A DNA stretch of 64,000 nucleotides from Cryptomeria japonica (Eukaryota; Streptophyta; Pinopsida; Cupressales; Cupressaceae). Position numbers and translations under genes: made by a program. The notes beneath the pieces were generated by a model. It was not told the DNA's origin. It saw only the letters and a list, made by a program, of their open reading frames with translations, and searched no databases. Position 1 is the stretch's first letter. The number at the start of each line of letters is the position of its first letter. Shown piece by piece: positions 42,967 through 56,112 of this stretch. The stretch covers positions 144,590,897 to 144,654,896 of the forward strand of contig NC_081407.1 in the NCBI RefSeq assembly GCF_030272615.1, given 5' to 3'.

Positions 42967-44910
42967 GCCTGTTTAATGATAAAAAAGTACCTAGAATTTT
43001 TAATACTATAATTTACAAGTAGTTTTGGAGAGTTAAAGGTTTTTAAGCCCTTTATTTTATTTTTTAATTTGTAGGATGAATTTAAAGGAACTCTTAGTGA
43101 GTTTATATCTTCCTAGAGAATCCAGAAGATTAATTCTATAGGGTTTTAAATTGCTTTTGATGTTTGAAAGCAATTTGATGTAATTTTCATCAATTTTAAT
43201 GAATTGATTGTGCATTTGAAGCAAACCTGGATGCATAGCCTGTAAAGGGTGAACTTCAATATCAACTTGCAGTGTATGGTCTATATTTATTTCTGGTTCT
43301 TTTCAATTTTAGTCATTTAAATTACTTATTGAATGGTGTTAATTCAATTAAGTAGTTATGAGCAATTGAATAATGGCATTTAAATTATTATCTAAATTCA
43401 AATTAGTGTGAAACAAGTAGTTCTTAACACTAATTTTGGATCACGAATACATTTTATACCCATAAAATAGTGAATAATTTGGTAACAATAATTCAATGGA
43501 AATCAAATGTAATTTTTTTTTAACTATTACATATTTTTCACCTTAGGGCAAAAAATAACCCTATAGAAAGTCATAGGTCTAAAGTTCAAAAGGAAAAGAA
43601 TTTAAAAAGGTTTTAGAGGGGTTTAAAATTTTTAAAAGTGAGAGAGTTATATAAAATACCTTTTTGATTAATGTTTAAAGTTTAAAAAAAGTATACCTCC
43701 ATCTTTTCTTTAATACTTTCCAAAACAACCCACACTTCATGGAGGGAATCAAGTTCAAAAAGATGGGGATATCTATGTGGCATTAAGTCAAAAGGTTAAA
43801 TTTTTGCCTCTTGTACCTAAGTTTGCATGAATCACTAACTTCACATTGCATTTTAAGCAAAGATGTTATGTTTTCAGCCTTAACATGGAGTTAAGTCAAG
43901 TGGAGTTAAGTCAAGTTTTAGGTTTCATCTTCAATTACATTTTGCATGCTAACTATGGTAGTCGGGACTATTACAAGCCTTCAGTTAAGACTTTGATAGA
44001 TAAATCATATAGATTTCATCACTTCACTTAAAGTTTATTTGATGAAAGGGGTGCATCTTCAATGTATTCTTTAGTTTTCAAGGAGTTCAAGAGTTCCATT
44101 TCAAGGGTTTTAGGGGTTTCCAACATGAAATATGCTTCCATAATAGAAGATGGAGCATGGAAAGGCTTGTCAAAAACATGAAGATCACTATAGTTATCCC
44201 ATGTAAATATCATGCATGAACAACTCATGTGCGGGGTCTATTTTATCTAATTCAAACTCTCTTGTTGTGCTTTTAAAAAAGCAAGGTCATTTGCATGCAA
44301 CATGGAAGGTTTTCTTTATTCTATTCTTGAGGAAAATTCATGGTGTGAAAGATATTCAAAACTATAACAATCATAGTAGGAAGAGAGTTTTTTTATTTTT
44401 TTGCCTTTATAAGATCATCTATTTGAAACCTTAAAGTTAGATAAAGACTTTGTAGAATGAGTATAACAATGATCAATAGAAAAGAGTCTTTTGAAGGACA
44501 TATACTTTACAAACCAAAAGATATGATATTTCTAGGCATGCAAAGAAATAGTCCATCAATGATAAAACATTACAGTCATTAAATCAGGGTAAAGAGAAGT
44601 GAGATTTTACTGTCAAGAGGGCAACACGATGAGTACAAGATAATAAGGTGGTCAATACTTTGGAAAAATGATAGAAGATTATATTGACACAAGAGAAATG
44701 AATCAAGAAAGGATTGTCAAATCCAGTGACAGTAGATAACAATGCTACAAACCAAAGGGTAAAAAGGCATTACTATATTCATAAAAGACACCACTAATAG
44801 GCATAATGGTCATTTGGAGAATACAAGAGAAATATTTGAAAAGGGTTTTGTGATGGTTTAGAACAATAATACAGTCCCTAAGAACGTGTGACAATCCAAA
44901 GATCTCGTAA
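42967..44910. other. AT-rich region without a recognised gene
   Basis: About 1.9 kb with frames no longer than about 70 codons and no recognisable domain. A direct repeat GGAGTTAAGTCAAG lies near 43888-43915. Confidence 0.4.
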
Positions 44911-44972
44911 AGGACAAAGCTTGTTAAGAGGGTGAGGGTTTACAATGGCCATGAGAGATTCAAGCATCAATG
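44911..44972. repeat. Dispersed repeat, copy B, left piece
   Basis: AGGACAAAGCTTGTTA... to CATCAATG matches copy A from 38579. Element 5 begins at 44973. The last bases, CAATG, are the likely left target duplication of element 5. Confidence 0.85.
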
Positions 44973-45421
44973 TGTGAGATTTTTCCAAGGTCAAGAGATC
45001 AATGAAAAGTACAATAGAGAGACAAAATAGATGATAGGAATAAACTATATTCTATCAAGATGAAAATACTGATTAACTGGATCATCAACCATTGCATAAA
45101 ATGAATATGAGTCTGCTTATAAAGGGGAGGCTATATGGATTTGTGAGCACACAAACATGACATGTGGCTCAATAAGAAACAAGGATAGGTAGGAAATAGG
45201 TGTGGTAGGTAGGAGAAACAATATAATATTCCACATGAGGTGGATCACCCATCGAAGGTGGAAGATAAGACCACAAAATGTGTAAATTCTCCTACACACA
45301 CTATCACAATGTGGCACAAACACCCAAGTGTCTCATACCCAAACTACTATGCAATGCATTTCCTAAGTAAACTTAAGTAAGGTGTAATAATATCCAAGAT
45401 GAATAAATAATTACACCAACA
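44973..45421 (-). repeat. 3' LTR of element 5
   Basis: 449 bp, TGTGAGATTTTTCC to ACACCAACA on plus, followed by seven Cs (polypurine tract on minus). Confidence 0.93.
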
Positions 45422-45633
45422 CCCCCCCTTAAGTGCAACTTAGGGGAATGCACTTAAGTCTACAATGCAACTAAGCAATGCAAGATGGGTCTCAGCTACT
45501 AGGCCATGCTAGTTACCCATGTACAAATGCAAATGCATGCAATGAAATTTCTCACAAAACAGGGAAAGAGAGAAAAACCCAATGGGAAAAAACCCTCCCT
45601 CAAAAGAGAGATGAAAACTATACAAGAGAACTC

Positions 45634-47854
45634 TCATAGAAGTGTAAGAAGGACAAAACTCCATGAGTGGAAAATGTCCCCCCCCCCCCTCCCCCCCCGA
45701 TATGAGAGAAGAAGACAAGCTAGGTAACCCCCCCTCAATGTAGAATATGCACCAATGATAGAAGCTTGATTATGTATGAAGAAAATGCTCCACGAACGTC
45801 GAACACCGTTCCTCCCCTTAGGAAGAAACAAAACCAAAGGTGTATCCATGAAGTCTCCCCAATCATGAAGGGAAGATGTAGGAAAAATACTCATGATGAA
45901 TGAAGTCTCTGAAAACTGCTCAAGTGTCCCCATGTCGATGCTAAAAGATACCCCCTTCAAAGGTGGTGACTACTCCACACTGCTGAAAAAGGCACTCCAA
46001 GATCTAGTGGAGAAGAATGTAGAACAATATCCAAAGACTCACATGTATCCTCAAAGGATAAAGAGACCTCCTCCAACTGTTGTACAAAAGTATTCACAAT
46101 CATGTCAACCACTAAAGAATGATCATGCAGAGAATGCACGAGAGGGTTAGAGTGTTCCCTCACAATCGAAGAAGGATCATCTTCATCAAAGAGAAGATGA
46201 ATGTCATCAATGATGTCTCCCAAATCTGCAATGTAGGACTCCACGGAAAAACCTACAATGTCTGTCAAGTAGTCATCCAAATGAACTGAAGCTGGAAGAC
46301 AATATATATCCTGCTGCATTGAATCACAAGAAGGCAAAATTGTCGCACTAGTTGCATCATCAGGTTCAATAGGTGGTGTGATATCAAGAGGAGGAGATGA
46401 AATACAAGGCTCAAGATCGAGGTCACATGTGAGAATCCCCAAGTTCAAGTACCCAAAGTTCTCCTCAAAATCTGAATCATCAACATACGAAGAATCAACC
46501 TCATCAATAGGAGAAAAATCTGAAAAGGTGTACAACCGAGATGCATAATCAACCACCCTAGTTGCAATGATATCTCTAGTCTCTAATGATAACTGAATTA
46601 GGTGTGAACTCCACAGTTTTCCTAGTTGCTCCATGTGTGATTTGATAGATGGAAAGAAGATTGTTTGTCAAGTGGGGTACACACAACACATCATTGAAGG
46701 AGTTATCCCCAATGGCAATAAATACTTTCCCAATCACATCCATGTATGTATGATTGCCCATCAAAATATGCAGCATGTGGCAAGGCTCAAATGAAGAGAA
46801 CATAGACTACAAAGATGCCATATGATGAGAAGCCTCTGAATCTAGAAGCCATCTCCTTGAATCATGACTTGTAGTAGCATAAAGAGCTTGTCCATTTCCT
46901 TTATCTTTCCCAAAAGAGTGATCCTTTCCTTTATCCTTGGAAGAAGAAGTTGATGTAGACATTAAAGAAGGTAGGTTGATTTTTTTCTTCTCAAGAAGAT
47001 GCTTCAACTCATCAATATCCTTCTTGTAACAATGTTGTTCATCATGTCCTGACTTCTTGCAATATCCACAAAAAAGATTGTCCTTATAAGATTTCCTCTT
47101 AGGTGAGGATGTAGAATCACCGTGTTGTGGAGAGGATGATTGTCCTCCATCTTGTTGTGGTTTTGACTTAGGTTGCTTTTGGTTCTTGCCTTTTCCTTGA
47201 TTGCTTTGATTCCCTTTGATAGCCACCAAAGTTTGTGACTTTGAAGATTTAAGAACCCCCATCTTGGTCAACTTAGATTGCTCAAGTATCAACATCTCCG
47301 TGAATGAATAAAATGAGGGAGAAGTGTATGAAGAACCTTGATCTAACCTATGGGTGTGAAAGCTAGAGACAAAGGCTACATACTCTGAAGGAAGCTTGTC
47401 CAACAAGTTATAAACCAACTGAGCATCCTTTTTTGTCAATTCCACAATCCTTTAGCTTTGCTCTTAGCTCATTAGCTTTTGTGACATAATCTTGGATTGT
47501 ATCAAAATCCTTAGGATCCAAAGTTGTGAGTTCACTATCAGGCTTGTAGCCCTTAATCTCATCAACTTGACCATACAATTTCTCATAAATATCCCAAGCC
47601 TCTTTCATTGTAGTACACTTATCAATGTGAAAAATGAGGTCATCTGATACATACTTTCTAAGAGTTCCAAGTGCCATAGAATTCTTAGTGAGCCATTCAA
47701 TTTGAGCATTAGGATCAACCTTAGGATCAAGTGGTGTTGTAATAGTTCCATTTACATAATGAATGAGTCCTTTTTCCATTAGTTTACTCCAAGCGTTTGT
47801 CTTCCATGATGCATAATTATGAGGAGTTAAAAGTGGAAATTTAGGAGAACCCAT
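45634..47854 (-). pseudogene. gag: Element 5 gag with protease-like domain, broken
   Basis: It starts at the ATG at 47854 (MGSPKFPLLTPHNYASWK). The order is as in element 4: UBN2-type gag, zinc knuckle CGYCKKSGHDEQHC near 47060, protease-like WLLDSEASHHM near 46825-46850, an acidic tail. A one-base insertion in a T run near 47430 shifts the frame (it splits IDKK from DAQLVYNLL). A TAG interrupts it at 46804-46806, and more frameshifts lie near 46590 and 45958. The active-site Gly is Glu here and Arg in element 4, a different change at the same codon. Confidence 0.88.
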
Positions 47855-50076
47855 AGCACCAAAATAAAAAAACACAAGATAGCTAGAGGCACAATCACAC
47901 AAGACACCCCCCCAAATTACAAAATCAAGAAACCCCCCCAAAATGATGATTTGACACTTTATACTTAGTGCGTATACAATGGGCTACTTGCAAAACAAGG
48001 TAAGGTGGACTTCTTATTTCAACTTTATAACTACCTCAAATAGGCTATAAGAGACTCCAATAAATACTGCAAGTGATCTAATGTAAGATCCAAGTAAAAT
48101 ACAAGTACCAAATAGGCCAAAAATGACCAAATACTTAAAGTACAATTTCTACTCAAAATTACTGCAAACTAATTGCAGATTATAAAAGTAGACAAAAAAT
48201 TAGTGCAGTTGGTGGACTATAATGCCTAAATGGAACCACCTTCCACCAGAGATGGCCCCGAAGGGGTTCTAAACAGGCTAGATTGATGGCTTTAGAGAGC
48301 GAGGGGGGGGGGGGGGTCGACTCCTTATTATGAAGTGGTTGCTTGCTTAAGCAGATGACTTGCCGACGACTTGCCGGGGCGGTTGGGCATACCTACTATA
48401 TCCATCCACCCACCCCCGTTCGAATAGTAGGGGCCCTACGCCCCCCCAGTCGAGATAGGATAGATAGGGCCTCTAGCCAAGATACATAGAGGTTGCCACA
48501 AGAACTATAGGATGGACTAGCGGGGTGTGGTGGAATGGTAGTGAATAGTCGCAAAGACAAGAGGAGGGTTAATGAGCAAAGAAAGCAGCACCAATAGCAA
48601 AGGCTAGTCAGTCATAAGTAGGTTACCCGGTTAGTTAGGTCGAGAAAAAGTGAGGATGGTCTAGCTTGCCATCTAGTTGTCAACATAAGAGCGAGCAGTC
48701 CCAAGTCCAATACCAATATACAAAGTAGAGGCATCGTTACTTCAGTTTATCTATTTAATATCACATATTCCAACTCACACCTAATATTCGATTAATAGTG
48801 GATGGAGGATATAGGAGGGATAGTAGCTCAGTGGAAATAATCCCAAGATATTAATAGGGGTGTTACCATGATGCACTTTCAAAAAAAATGGCACCTGAAA
48901 AGGAGGTCATATGACCCCAAATGAAGCCTCTGAAGTTGCAAAATTTGGGATTAGAAAGGTACAATCATGAAGATCTTAAAAGTATGAAAAATCCATCCAT
49001 CAAAATCATTAAATTCCTCTACCACTATGAAGAGCACAAAATTCTAGCCCATTTCAAAAAAAATTGCACCAAAAAAGGAGCAAAAATGAGCAAGATATGG
49101 TCTTCCAAAGTTGAACTACAAAACTGAAAAGCTCAATGAGAGGGGGGTAAAAAATTTCAAACTACTGTTGACGTCAATGAAATGCGAGCTCAAAATTGAT
49201 GGTTGTATGACTGTCAAAATGACCGTCGCTCCCCTTGGCCAGTCGTATGGAAGGTGCCACGTGGCTCTCTACTGTTAGTTTCGTACTGTACAGAAAAGCT
49301 GATGTGGCAGGTATGGATCTGAGTTGGTGGTCAAAAAAATGAAATTTTGCCATGTGTTTATCCCACGGGCCAGTGGCCACCTGCCACGTGGCAGATGTGG
49401 GTTCTGTCGATTAAAAGGTTTTCAGAGAATACAAACGCTGGCGGTGGAGGAGCTCGGGCTGACAAGGGGACAACACGGTCGGTCAGCGAGTCTACGACAG
49501 GTTGTAGAGGGGGAGTTCATGGATGCCAGTGGGGAAGTTCACAGGCTAGGGAGGATGGTCACCATCGGGGCTGGTGTGGTTGTCAGGAGAACACGAAAGC
49601 CGATAGGGAGAGGTGTTGTTGGGATATCGGCGGGTGGCGGGTGCCGCAACAGGTGTGAGCAAGTCGTCAGTGGGTGGCAGGGGCCGCAAAATCAAACGCA
49701 GTTCTGCAAAAATAGTCACTGCGGCAGTGTACGGTGCAGGTCATAGGGGGGTCTGCGAAACCCCGAAAAATACAATAATATTTTTTATTTTAAAAAAAAT
49801 AACTTTTTACAATAATTCTATGAATTTTAAAAATAAATGAAATAATATAGTTCGCAGAAAAAAATATTATGTTTTTTGAGAGATCTATACAACTATAGTC
49901 AAATAGGCAAAAAAAAAGTTCTCACCAAATATAGTCGACTTTATAGTCAAAATTTATGGAAACGGCCTTCCAGACTCAATCGTGATGTCCAAATCATTGT
50001 ATGATGCACCAAAAAAATGCAGATCCCCAATCCAAAAATTGAAGCCTCCAAAAGACTAATCAAAGACGCCCTTGAG
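47855..50076 (-). other. Leader of element 5
   Basis: It aligns with the element 4 leader except for an insertion at 48207-48871. The part corresponding to the GC-rich island (49190-49760) is less GC-rich and keeps only one short GTACTGTAC palindrome. The plus frames 49324-49746 and similar are leader sequence with no domain. Confidence 0.6.
48207..48871. other. Foreign insert in the element 5 leader, possibly organellar
   Basis: About 665 bp absent from the element 4 leader. The sequence flips from AT-rich leader at TTAGTGC to mid-GC sequence and returns at TGCACTTTC, with TGC on both sides. It includes a 14-base G run (48302-48316), GAATAGTAGGGGCCCTACGC and CCATCCACCCACCCCCGTTC. Base use and these G/C-tract words remind me of plant mitochondrial spacer DNA, but I recognise no gene in it. 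Nuclear insertion of organelle DNA is common in plants. Confidence 0.5.
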
Positions 50077-50088
50077 GCTCTGATACCA
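50077..50088 (-). promoter_or_regulatory. tRNA-iMet primer-binding site of element 5
   Basis: TGGTATCAGAGC on the minus strand, touching the LTR. Confidence 0.95.
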
Positions 50089-50503
50089 TGTGAGATTTTG
50101 CCAAGATCAAGAGCTCAATGAAAAGTACAATAGAGAGACAAAATAGATGATAGGAATAAACTGTATTCTATCAAGATGAAAATACTGATCAATTGGATTA
50201 TCAACCATTGCATATAATGAATATGAGTCTACTTATAAAGGCAAGGCTATATGGATATGTGAGCACACAAACATGACATGTGGCTCAATAAGAAACAAGG
50301 GTAGGTAGGAGAAACAATATAATATTCCACATGAGGTGGATCACTCACCGAAGGTGGAAGATAAGATCACAAAAGGTGGAAATTCTCCTACAAACACTAT
50401 CCCAATGTGGCACAAACACCCAACTGTCTTATACCCAAACTACTATGCAATGCATTTCCTAAGTAAACTTAAGTAATGTGTAATAATATCCAAGATGAAT
50501 AAA
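50089..50503 (-). repeat. 5' LTR of element 5, truncated
   Basis: It matches 44973-45406 with a 20-base internal deletion near 50308 and then breaks off at ATGAATAAA. The terminal ACACCAACA is missing. Confidence 0.88.
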
Positions 50504-50578
50504 GATAAATAGGAAATTCATAGTGAGATATGTCAAATCCAAGTATACATCTAGGATAGTGTTTTAAAGGGTTATAAG

Positions 50579-50732
50579 ACAACAATTACAATAAAGTTAG
50601 AACTACCCTCACACTATATGCCAAGGAGATCACAATACAAATGTATCACTGTCAAAGTGGGGCATGAAAGACATCACATAGGTAAGAGGACAAAGTTTTC
50701 ATTTACAGATTGATAGTATTTTAATGAAACAT

Positions 50733-50826
<94 letters not shown>

Positions 50827-51186
50827 GATTACAAATATAACAAGAGCTTGTTGGCAATGGAGTCTGATTATTGCACAAAAAACATTATTTTCTAGATGGC
50901 CTATCAATTGAACTCATGTATTGTACAAATGTATACAAAAATTGACTTATGTTTTTCTTAACTGACCTTCCACACCTCTTTGGCATGCCCATTGCACACC
51001 TAGATGCAATTACTAGTTACAATTTTAAATACCTAACTTATTTAGAATTCTATTAATTAAAAGAATGGAGATTTTATTTATATGTTTCATAAATAATATA
51101 ACTATATGGTCAACCATACCTAATCTAATTTCATCTTTCATAAATTGCCCACGTACGAACGACATTTGACTGATTTTTTAATGATG
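50579..51186. repeat. Dispersed repeat, copy B, right piece
   Basis: From AAGACAACAATTACAATAAA to TGATTTTTTAATGATG it matches copy A (about 38650-39297). A (TC)n tract of about 44 units lies at 50737-50824. Confidence 0.85.
50737..50824. repeat. (TC)n microsatellite, about 44 units
   Basis: Same locus in the repeat as 38814-38931 but about 30 bases shorter. Confidence 0.97.
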
Positions 51187-53469
51187 TCAGATAGATCAGA
51201 CTGGATTCTACTTGTTCTTGGAAGGGTGTAATTTTTTTTTCTTCACATATCATTTCCATCCTTGTTTTTAAAAGATTGATTCTTTGTTAGATTTATGTAG
51301 AGTGTTGGCTACAAGTTACAACTCATTTCATCTTGTTGGAGTGCACATACTCCACTTTAGTAGTCATATTAAGCTAAAAAATGGGCATCCTATCTTGTTA
51401 ATTTTCAATCATTAGCTATATACATTCAACCCACCCTTCCTCAATCAACACCTCCATATGATTTCTACTATTAATGTCTTCACTTATATGACAACTATAT
51501 TGTGCAAGGTTTGTCATACTAGATTTTCATGTTTTAATGTGCCAATTGCAAGTTCATGCCAGTGATCATATCTCTCCCTACACTCTAATCCAAAATTATT
51601 GATCACCATATTGGAATGTGTTCTCTTCATAAATCATGAATTAGCTATCCTCTTGTCAATTCCTCGATTTGTTCAAATGATGACTACTCCATTGCAAAGA
51701 TCTCCATGCACTTTTCAACCAAAAACATTTTCACTCAAAATGAGATTCACTTCAAAAGTCTTTGCCAACTTAGTATAAGGAACTTATGCAACTCTTTCTT
51801 AAGAGTGGTCACAATAAATTGAAGAATGTAAGAGTCAATTGCACCCTTAATGAAAGTATCAACCACATGCATGAATACTAGATTTGTGTTCTCCAATTAC
51901 AAGATCAAATCAAATGTCCATGAAACTTTGCATTAGTACTTATTTTGACGTTATTTGAGTCATGCGTCCAATAGAAGATTGTGTCTATATGATAGCGCTC
52001 CCTTCATGCCTAATTCCTAGATGACATTTTTTTGATATCTTTAGCACCCATGCAAGTCCATCTCTACAATCTTCACCAATGCTAAAAAATAGCCCTAGCA
52101 TAACATTCCTATGATTTGAATCTACACAAACATCTAGGTCACCATTTTTTGTCCCTAGCACCTTGCAACAAGCCAAAAATTTCCAAAAGTGTTAATTTGG
52201 TTATTTTCTACAGCCTTTCTACAATCAACATAAGCTCATTGTCATCCAATGACTTTTTTCTTCTCCTTTTTTCTATTATACTTGATAGAATCAATTTCAA
52301 ATGAAAAACCTAGGTCAAAAAACACCTCTAGGATTTATATATTTTGTCATCTTTCAAAAACATATTCGACATAAGATAGCAACATAATTTTCCATAAAAA
52401 TAAATGCATAAGCCCTTTACACAACAACAATTTCTCATAGAAAGATAGAAATCTTCCTTGTAAGAAAAATATATTAGTAAAGTTCACAACCTGCAAAGTA
52501 GAGTTCACTTTGAATAATTGCACATTCAATTGTCAACAAAATGTGTAATGTTACTTTTCTCCACTAAGTTTAAAAATTATAAAATGTATACATAATTCAA
52601 ATACAAATGCAAACAATGCTTATTTCTCAACATTAATTAACATAAACATATGAAAATCATTGTTAATATGTGAATTGGCATCCCATAATGTGAATACTAA
52701 ATATCATTTGAAAAATATGATTAAAATGATTCCATTTTATTTATATTTAATTTTAAATATTTATGAGTAAAAGTCTTCACAAAAGATGCATAACCTATGA
52801 TTATCATACAATTTTCAATGATAAAATCAAAGATCAAAACATGACATATAGTTGAAATGAAATGATTTGATAAAAAACACCACCTTCCCAAGTACTAACA
52901 TGTCCAATAATTCTTCAATTGCTTATTGAACCCCCAAGATGGTAGGTTGAGCCCCCTACCCCTACTATTGTAGGGTGAGAAGGTTAAATGTAGGGGAACG
53001 ACTGAGTGGGGGAGGGGTGAGGCTTTAGAGTGGGAGGGTAAGGATAGTTGAAAAGCTCCTTTTGACCAATAACGGGTTGAAGATTTATCTAAATCAAAGC
53101 ATTTAGAATGGTCATTCTCACTCTATGAAGATTTGAATGGTTTTAACTTCCATCATTATGCACTACAGTTCTTATTTAAAAATTAGCATGAATAATTGCT
53201 TAACATTAGTTCTCTAAAACCAATTGAATAGAGTAAGTACTCAACACAGTTCATGTATAACACAATATGCTCTAATATAATCACTAAACATGTGCAATAT
53301 AACATGCATAACAAAACATACTCTGAAGTAATTAGTCAACATGTACAATACAACATGCTTCAAAATAATTATTCAACATGTGCAACAACCCTAGTTAAAA
53401 AAATCCAAGTATACTACTATATACCCTTAGTTGCACAATATTTTCTAGGAGGGGAGATTTTATTATGGC
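51187..53469. other. AT-rich region without a recognised gene
   Basis: No frame longer than about 75 codons and no domain. A G-rich patch near 52930-53030 contains GGTAGGTTGAGCCCCCTACC. Three diverged units with AACATGTGCAAtATAACATGC lie at about 53245-53395 (approximately 45-bp period). Confidence 0.45.
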
Positions 53470-55360
53470 AGTTTAATTGAGGAGCTCCCACTATTCTTCT
53501 ATTTATGTTATTTTCTTAGTTGTTCATGAATTTTGTTTTTGGTAGTAACTGTTTGTTTTGATAGTCCTATTTTTGGGTTGCTTTCTCCTTTATGAGGAAA
53601 GTTTTTTTTGGCTCTTTTTTAGGAGAGAAATACAAAGGTTGGATTGGGATTTTCTTGGCTATAAAAGCTACAAAATTTGAGTTTTTTAACATCAAATAAT
53701 TTTGTTTCTCTGTTGTTGTTTCAATGTAGCTTCCTTGTGTACTCAAAAGATAATAACCATGACTTGTGTATTGCCATCGGGACAGTGAAGGCACTTAAAA
53801 TGTTTTATTTGTTATGAAGCCCATAAGTGTATAGATTGCCCTCGAAACCCCAAAAGGGTGATGATAACCCAAGAAGAAAAATGTTGGATGGATGAAGTTG
53901 AAGTTGAGTGAGGAGAACCTTAATATTTGGAGACAAAGAAACCCTCGAAGCTTATTGGAAAGAGAATCATCCAAACGAAATGCAAATGTAAGGAAAAGGT
54001 GTGCAAGGCGATCATAGATGGTGGATCTACTATCTAGTAAGTACAAAAATGGTTGATAAATTATAGCTTTCTTGCATCCCAAAAGCTAAACCCTACAAGA
54101 TTTATTTGTTAAAGAAGAGTCATAATGTGCTTGTGGATAAGTTGTGTCTTGTTGCTTTTAAAACTAGACCATGCGAGAACAAAGTGCATTGTGATGTTGT
54201 ACCAATGGATGCATGCCATTTGTTGTTAGTAGGCCTTGTCAATATGATAGAAATGTAATCCATCAAGGCACAGAGAATACCTATGAAGTTCAACATGAAG
54301 AAAATAAGACTATTTTGAAACCATGGAAAGAGGAAGGAGCAATCGAAGTGATAGCTTTATGTCTTCTAAAACAAGTTAGATTTGTGCTTGAAGAGAAAAG
54401 TGAAGTTCTAGATCATCCAAGGAGGGAGATAAAGTAAAGTTATAGAGCAAAAGAGACAAGCAATTTGAAGAGTGATGTCCAACCAAAATTTGAGGCAAAG
54501 CTACAACAAAATTCAACTAAGATGATCATGGGTGAACCTCAAAAGGCAGGTGATGAAGTTTTAGTTGATTATGATGCAATTGAAGGGAATAATGAATTGT
54601 ACAGATATGAACATGATCATAAAACATCTATCTTGTATGTGATCGAAAATTTAGTGAAGAGTGCCTTTTTAACTTAATGTGACAAAAGTGATGTGAAACT
54701 TGATTGGGATGAAAGAAAAAAATTTAGCTCTATTAGTGGTTTTTCTAAACATTCTACTTAAGAAAATTATAGTTTCATTGATCCTATCAACTAAATGATC
54801 TCCCCTCCACAAGAAGAGTGAGGTTGGAAATTTTGGTAATGGTTCAAAATTGTGTCAAAATTCCTAAAGAAAACATTGATGATAGGCCTACCAAAAGGAT
54901 TACACTCTCATATAGATGGCAACATAGTTTGGTCCATGTCAATTTAATTAACGAGCACCCACTATTCTTCTATTTATTTCTTTTTAAGCACCCACTAGTC
55001 TTCTTTTATTTCTTTTTATTAACCTACTATTCTTCTATTTATTTCTTTTTATTAACGAGCAGCCATTATTCTTCTATTTTTTAAGATATTCATGAGTTTC
55101 GTTTGTGGTTGCAACTCTCACTTTTAATAGTCATATTTTTGGGTTGCTTTTGCGTTTTAGTTGAGTTTTTTTATTATTATTTTTTAGGAAAAAAATACAA
55201 ACGCTGAAGTGGGATTTTTTGGGCTGTAAATGCTACATATTTCTTGGCTTTAAATGCTACATAATTTGGATTTTTTTGTATCAAAGAATTATCTTTCTGC
55301 ATTATTGTTCCAACCTAATTTCCTTGTGTTCTCAAAAGACAATAACCATAAATTATTTCT
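53470..55360 (+). mobile_element. Decayed gypsy (chromovirus-like) remnant
   Basis: A protease-region fragment (53795-54437) lies between two similar stretches, 53479-53765 and 54947-55345. Both begin near CCACTATTCTTCTATTTAT and share TTTTTGGGTTGCTTT, GAAATACAAA, TGCTACA/GCTACA and TTCCTTGTGT.CTCAAAAGA. These may be remains of the two LTRs or another direct repeat. The second contains a short tandem repeat of TTCTTCTATTTATTTCTTTT. RT and integrase are gone. Confidence 0.5.
53795..54437 (+). pseudogene. Gypsy zinc-knuckle and protease fragment
   Basis: A partial knuckle (CFICYEAHKCIDCP-like) at about 53800 is followed by KAIIDGGST near 54010, the protease Asp motif. A stop comes directly after it. 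A second frame has VVPMDACHLLL, and the frame at 54213 gives RPCQYDRNVIHQGTENTYEV, the typical end of chromovirus protease (usual form GRPWQYDR). The switch of frame near 54225 marks a frameshift. No RT follows in the next 500 bases. Confidence 0.7.
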
Positions 55361-55570
55361 ATATTTTATTTTGATTAAAATGTCTAATTTTTTTTAATTT
55401 TTAGCAACAAAGTATGTTTTGAGGGCCTTGCAAAGGTGTTGAGAGGCAACAAAGTATGTTGTGAGGACCTTGCAAAGGTGTTTTACAGAAAACAGAGGTC
55501 TAATATACAACAATAATATTTAGTAATATATTCAAGTAAAATTTGGAACTTTATAATGCAACGAAAAAGT
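54438..55570. other. Sequence between the gypsy fragment and the LINE
   Basis: The part to about 54700 may still be decayed gypsy sequence (acidic, Asp/Glu-rich plus frame at 54465-54677). After the second direct repeat copy, 55360-55570 has a 40-base tandem pair containing CAACAAAGTATGTT (near 55405 and 55448). No other gene is seen. Confidence 0.4.
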
Positions 55571-56032
55571 ATGGCGAGTGCAGGTGGTGGCATCAATGGA
55601 CTTTTCGATGGCAGGAGCTTTGCAAAACTAGGAGATCAAGAGCAGTTCCAACAGGGGTGAAGTCAACAGATCGATCGCCATTTCGACGGGAGGAACGCTT
55701 GGCAGAAGGAGACATCCTAGAGTGATGAGACCGAACAAGCAATTCCAATGGAGTCAATCAAAAAAAGAGTCAACAACGGATGTCAGGCATATGACAATGC
55801 AAGATTTGGCATGATATACGATGATAGGGAGCAGCTCACAAATTCCTTCTATTAGCAAGATCAACATAGGTCGCAATGGGTCTTTGAGAATGGTCGTTGG
55901 GTCGATAAACTCTATTGGCCAGGAAGGATCAAGCAATTGACGCGTTCTGGCCTAGGGTGGGTCTCGAGACTAATGAAGGGCTTCAAGGATAGGAAGCCAA
56001 GCTATAGAGGTCCTCCTTAGACCAAATGAAGG
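55571..56032 (+). pseudogene. LINE ORF1-like remnant
   Basis: The ATG at 55571 opens MASAGGGINGLFDGRSFAKL. Stops and shifts follow within 35 codons. FENGRWVDKLYWPGRIKQL near 55890-55940 also looks like coding remains. It resembles the start of plant LINE ORF1 in position and feel only. Low certainty. Confidence 0.4.
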
Positions 56033-56112
56033 ATTTGTGATGGCTCCCAGTCAACCAAACAATAATGCCTTCCACTATTGATCTGCCTAGAGCAAAACCG
56101 CTCTGCTCTGGA

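Larger units (their letters stand above)
44973..50503 (-). mobile_element. Element 5: older member of the element 4 family
   Basis: LTRs lie at 44973-45421 and 50089-50503. They differ by some twenty-odd substitutions and a 20-base deletion, so the element is clearly older than element 4. The right LTR lacks its last 15 or so bases, and 75 bases of unmatched sequence (50504-50578) separate it from copy B of the dispersed repeat, so the right end was damaged after insertion. The plan is the same as in element 4: iMet primer site, leader, gag with protease-like domain, polypurine tract, no RT or integrase. The gag is broken. Confidence 0.92.

Noticed and set aside
51985-52304. Small frames on both strands near 52100
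   Set aside because: About 60 codons each, no domain, in AT-rich DNA; chance is likely.
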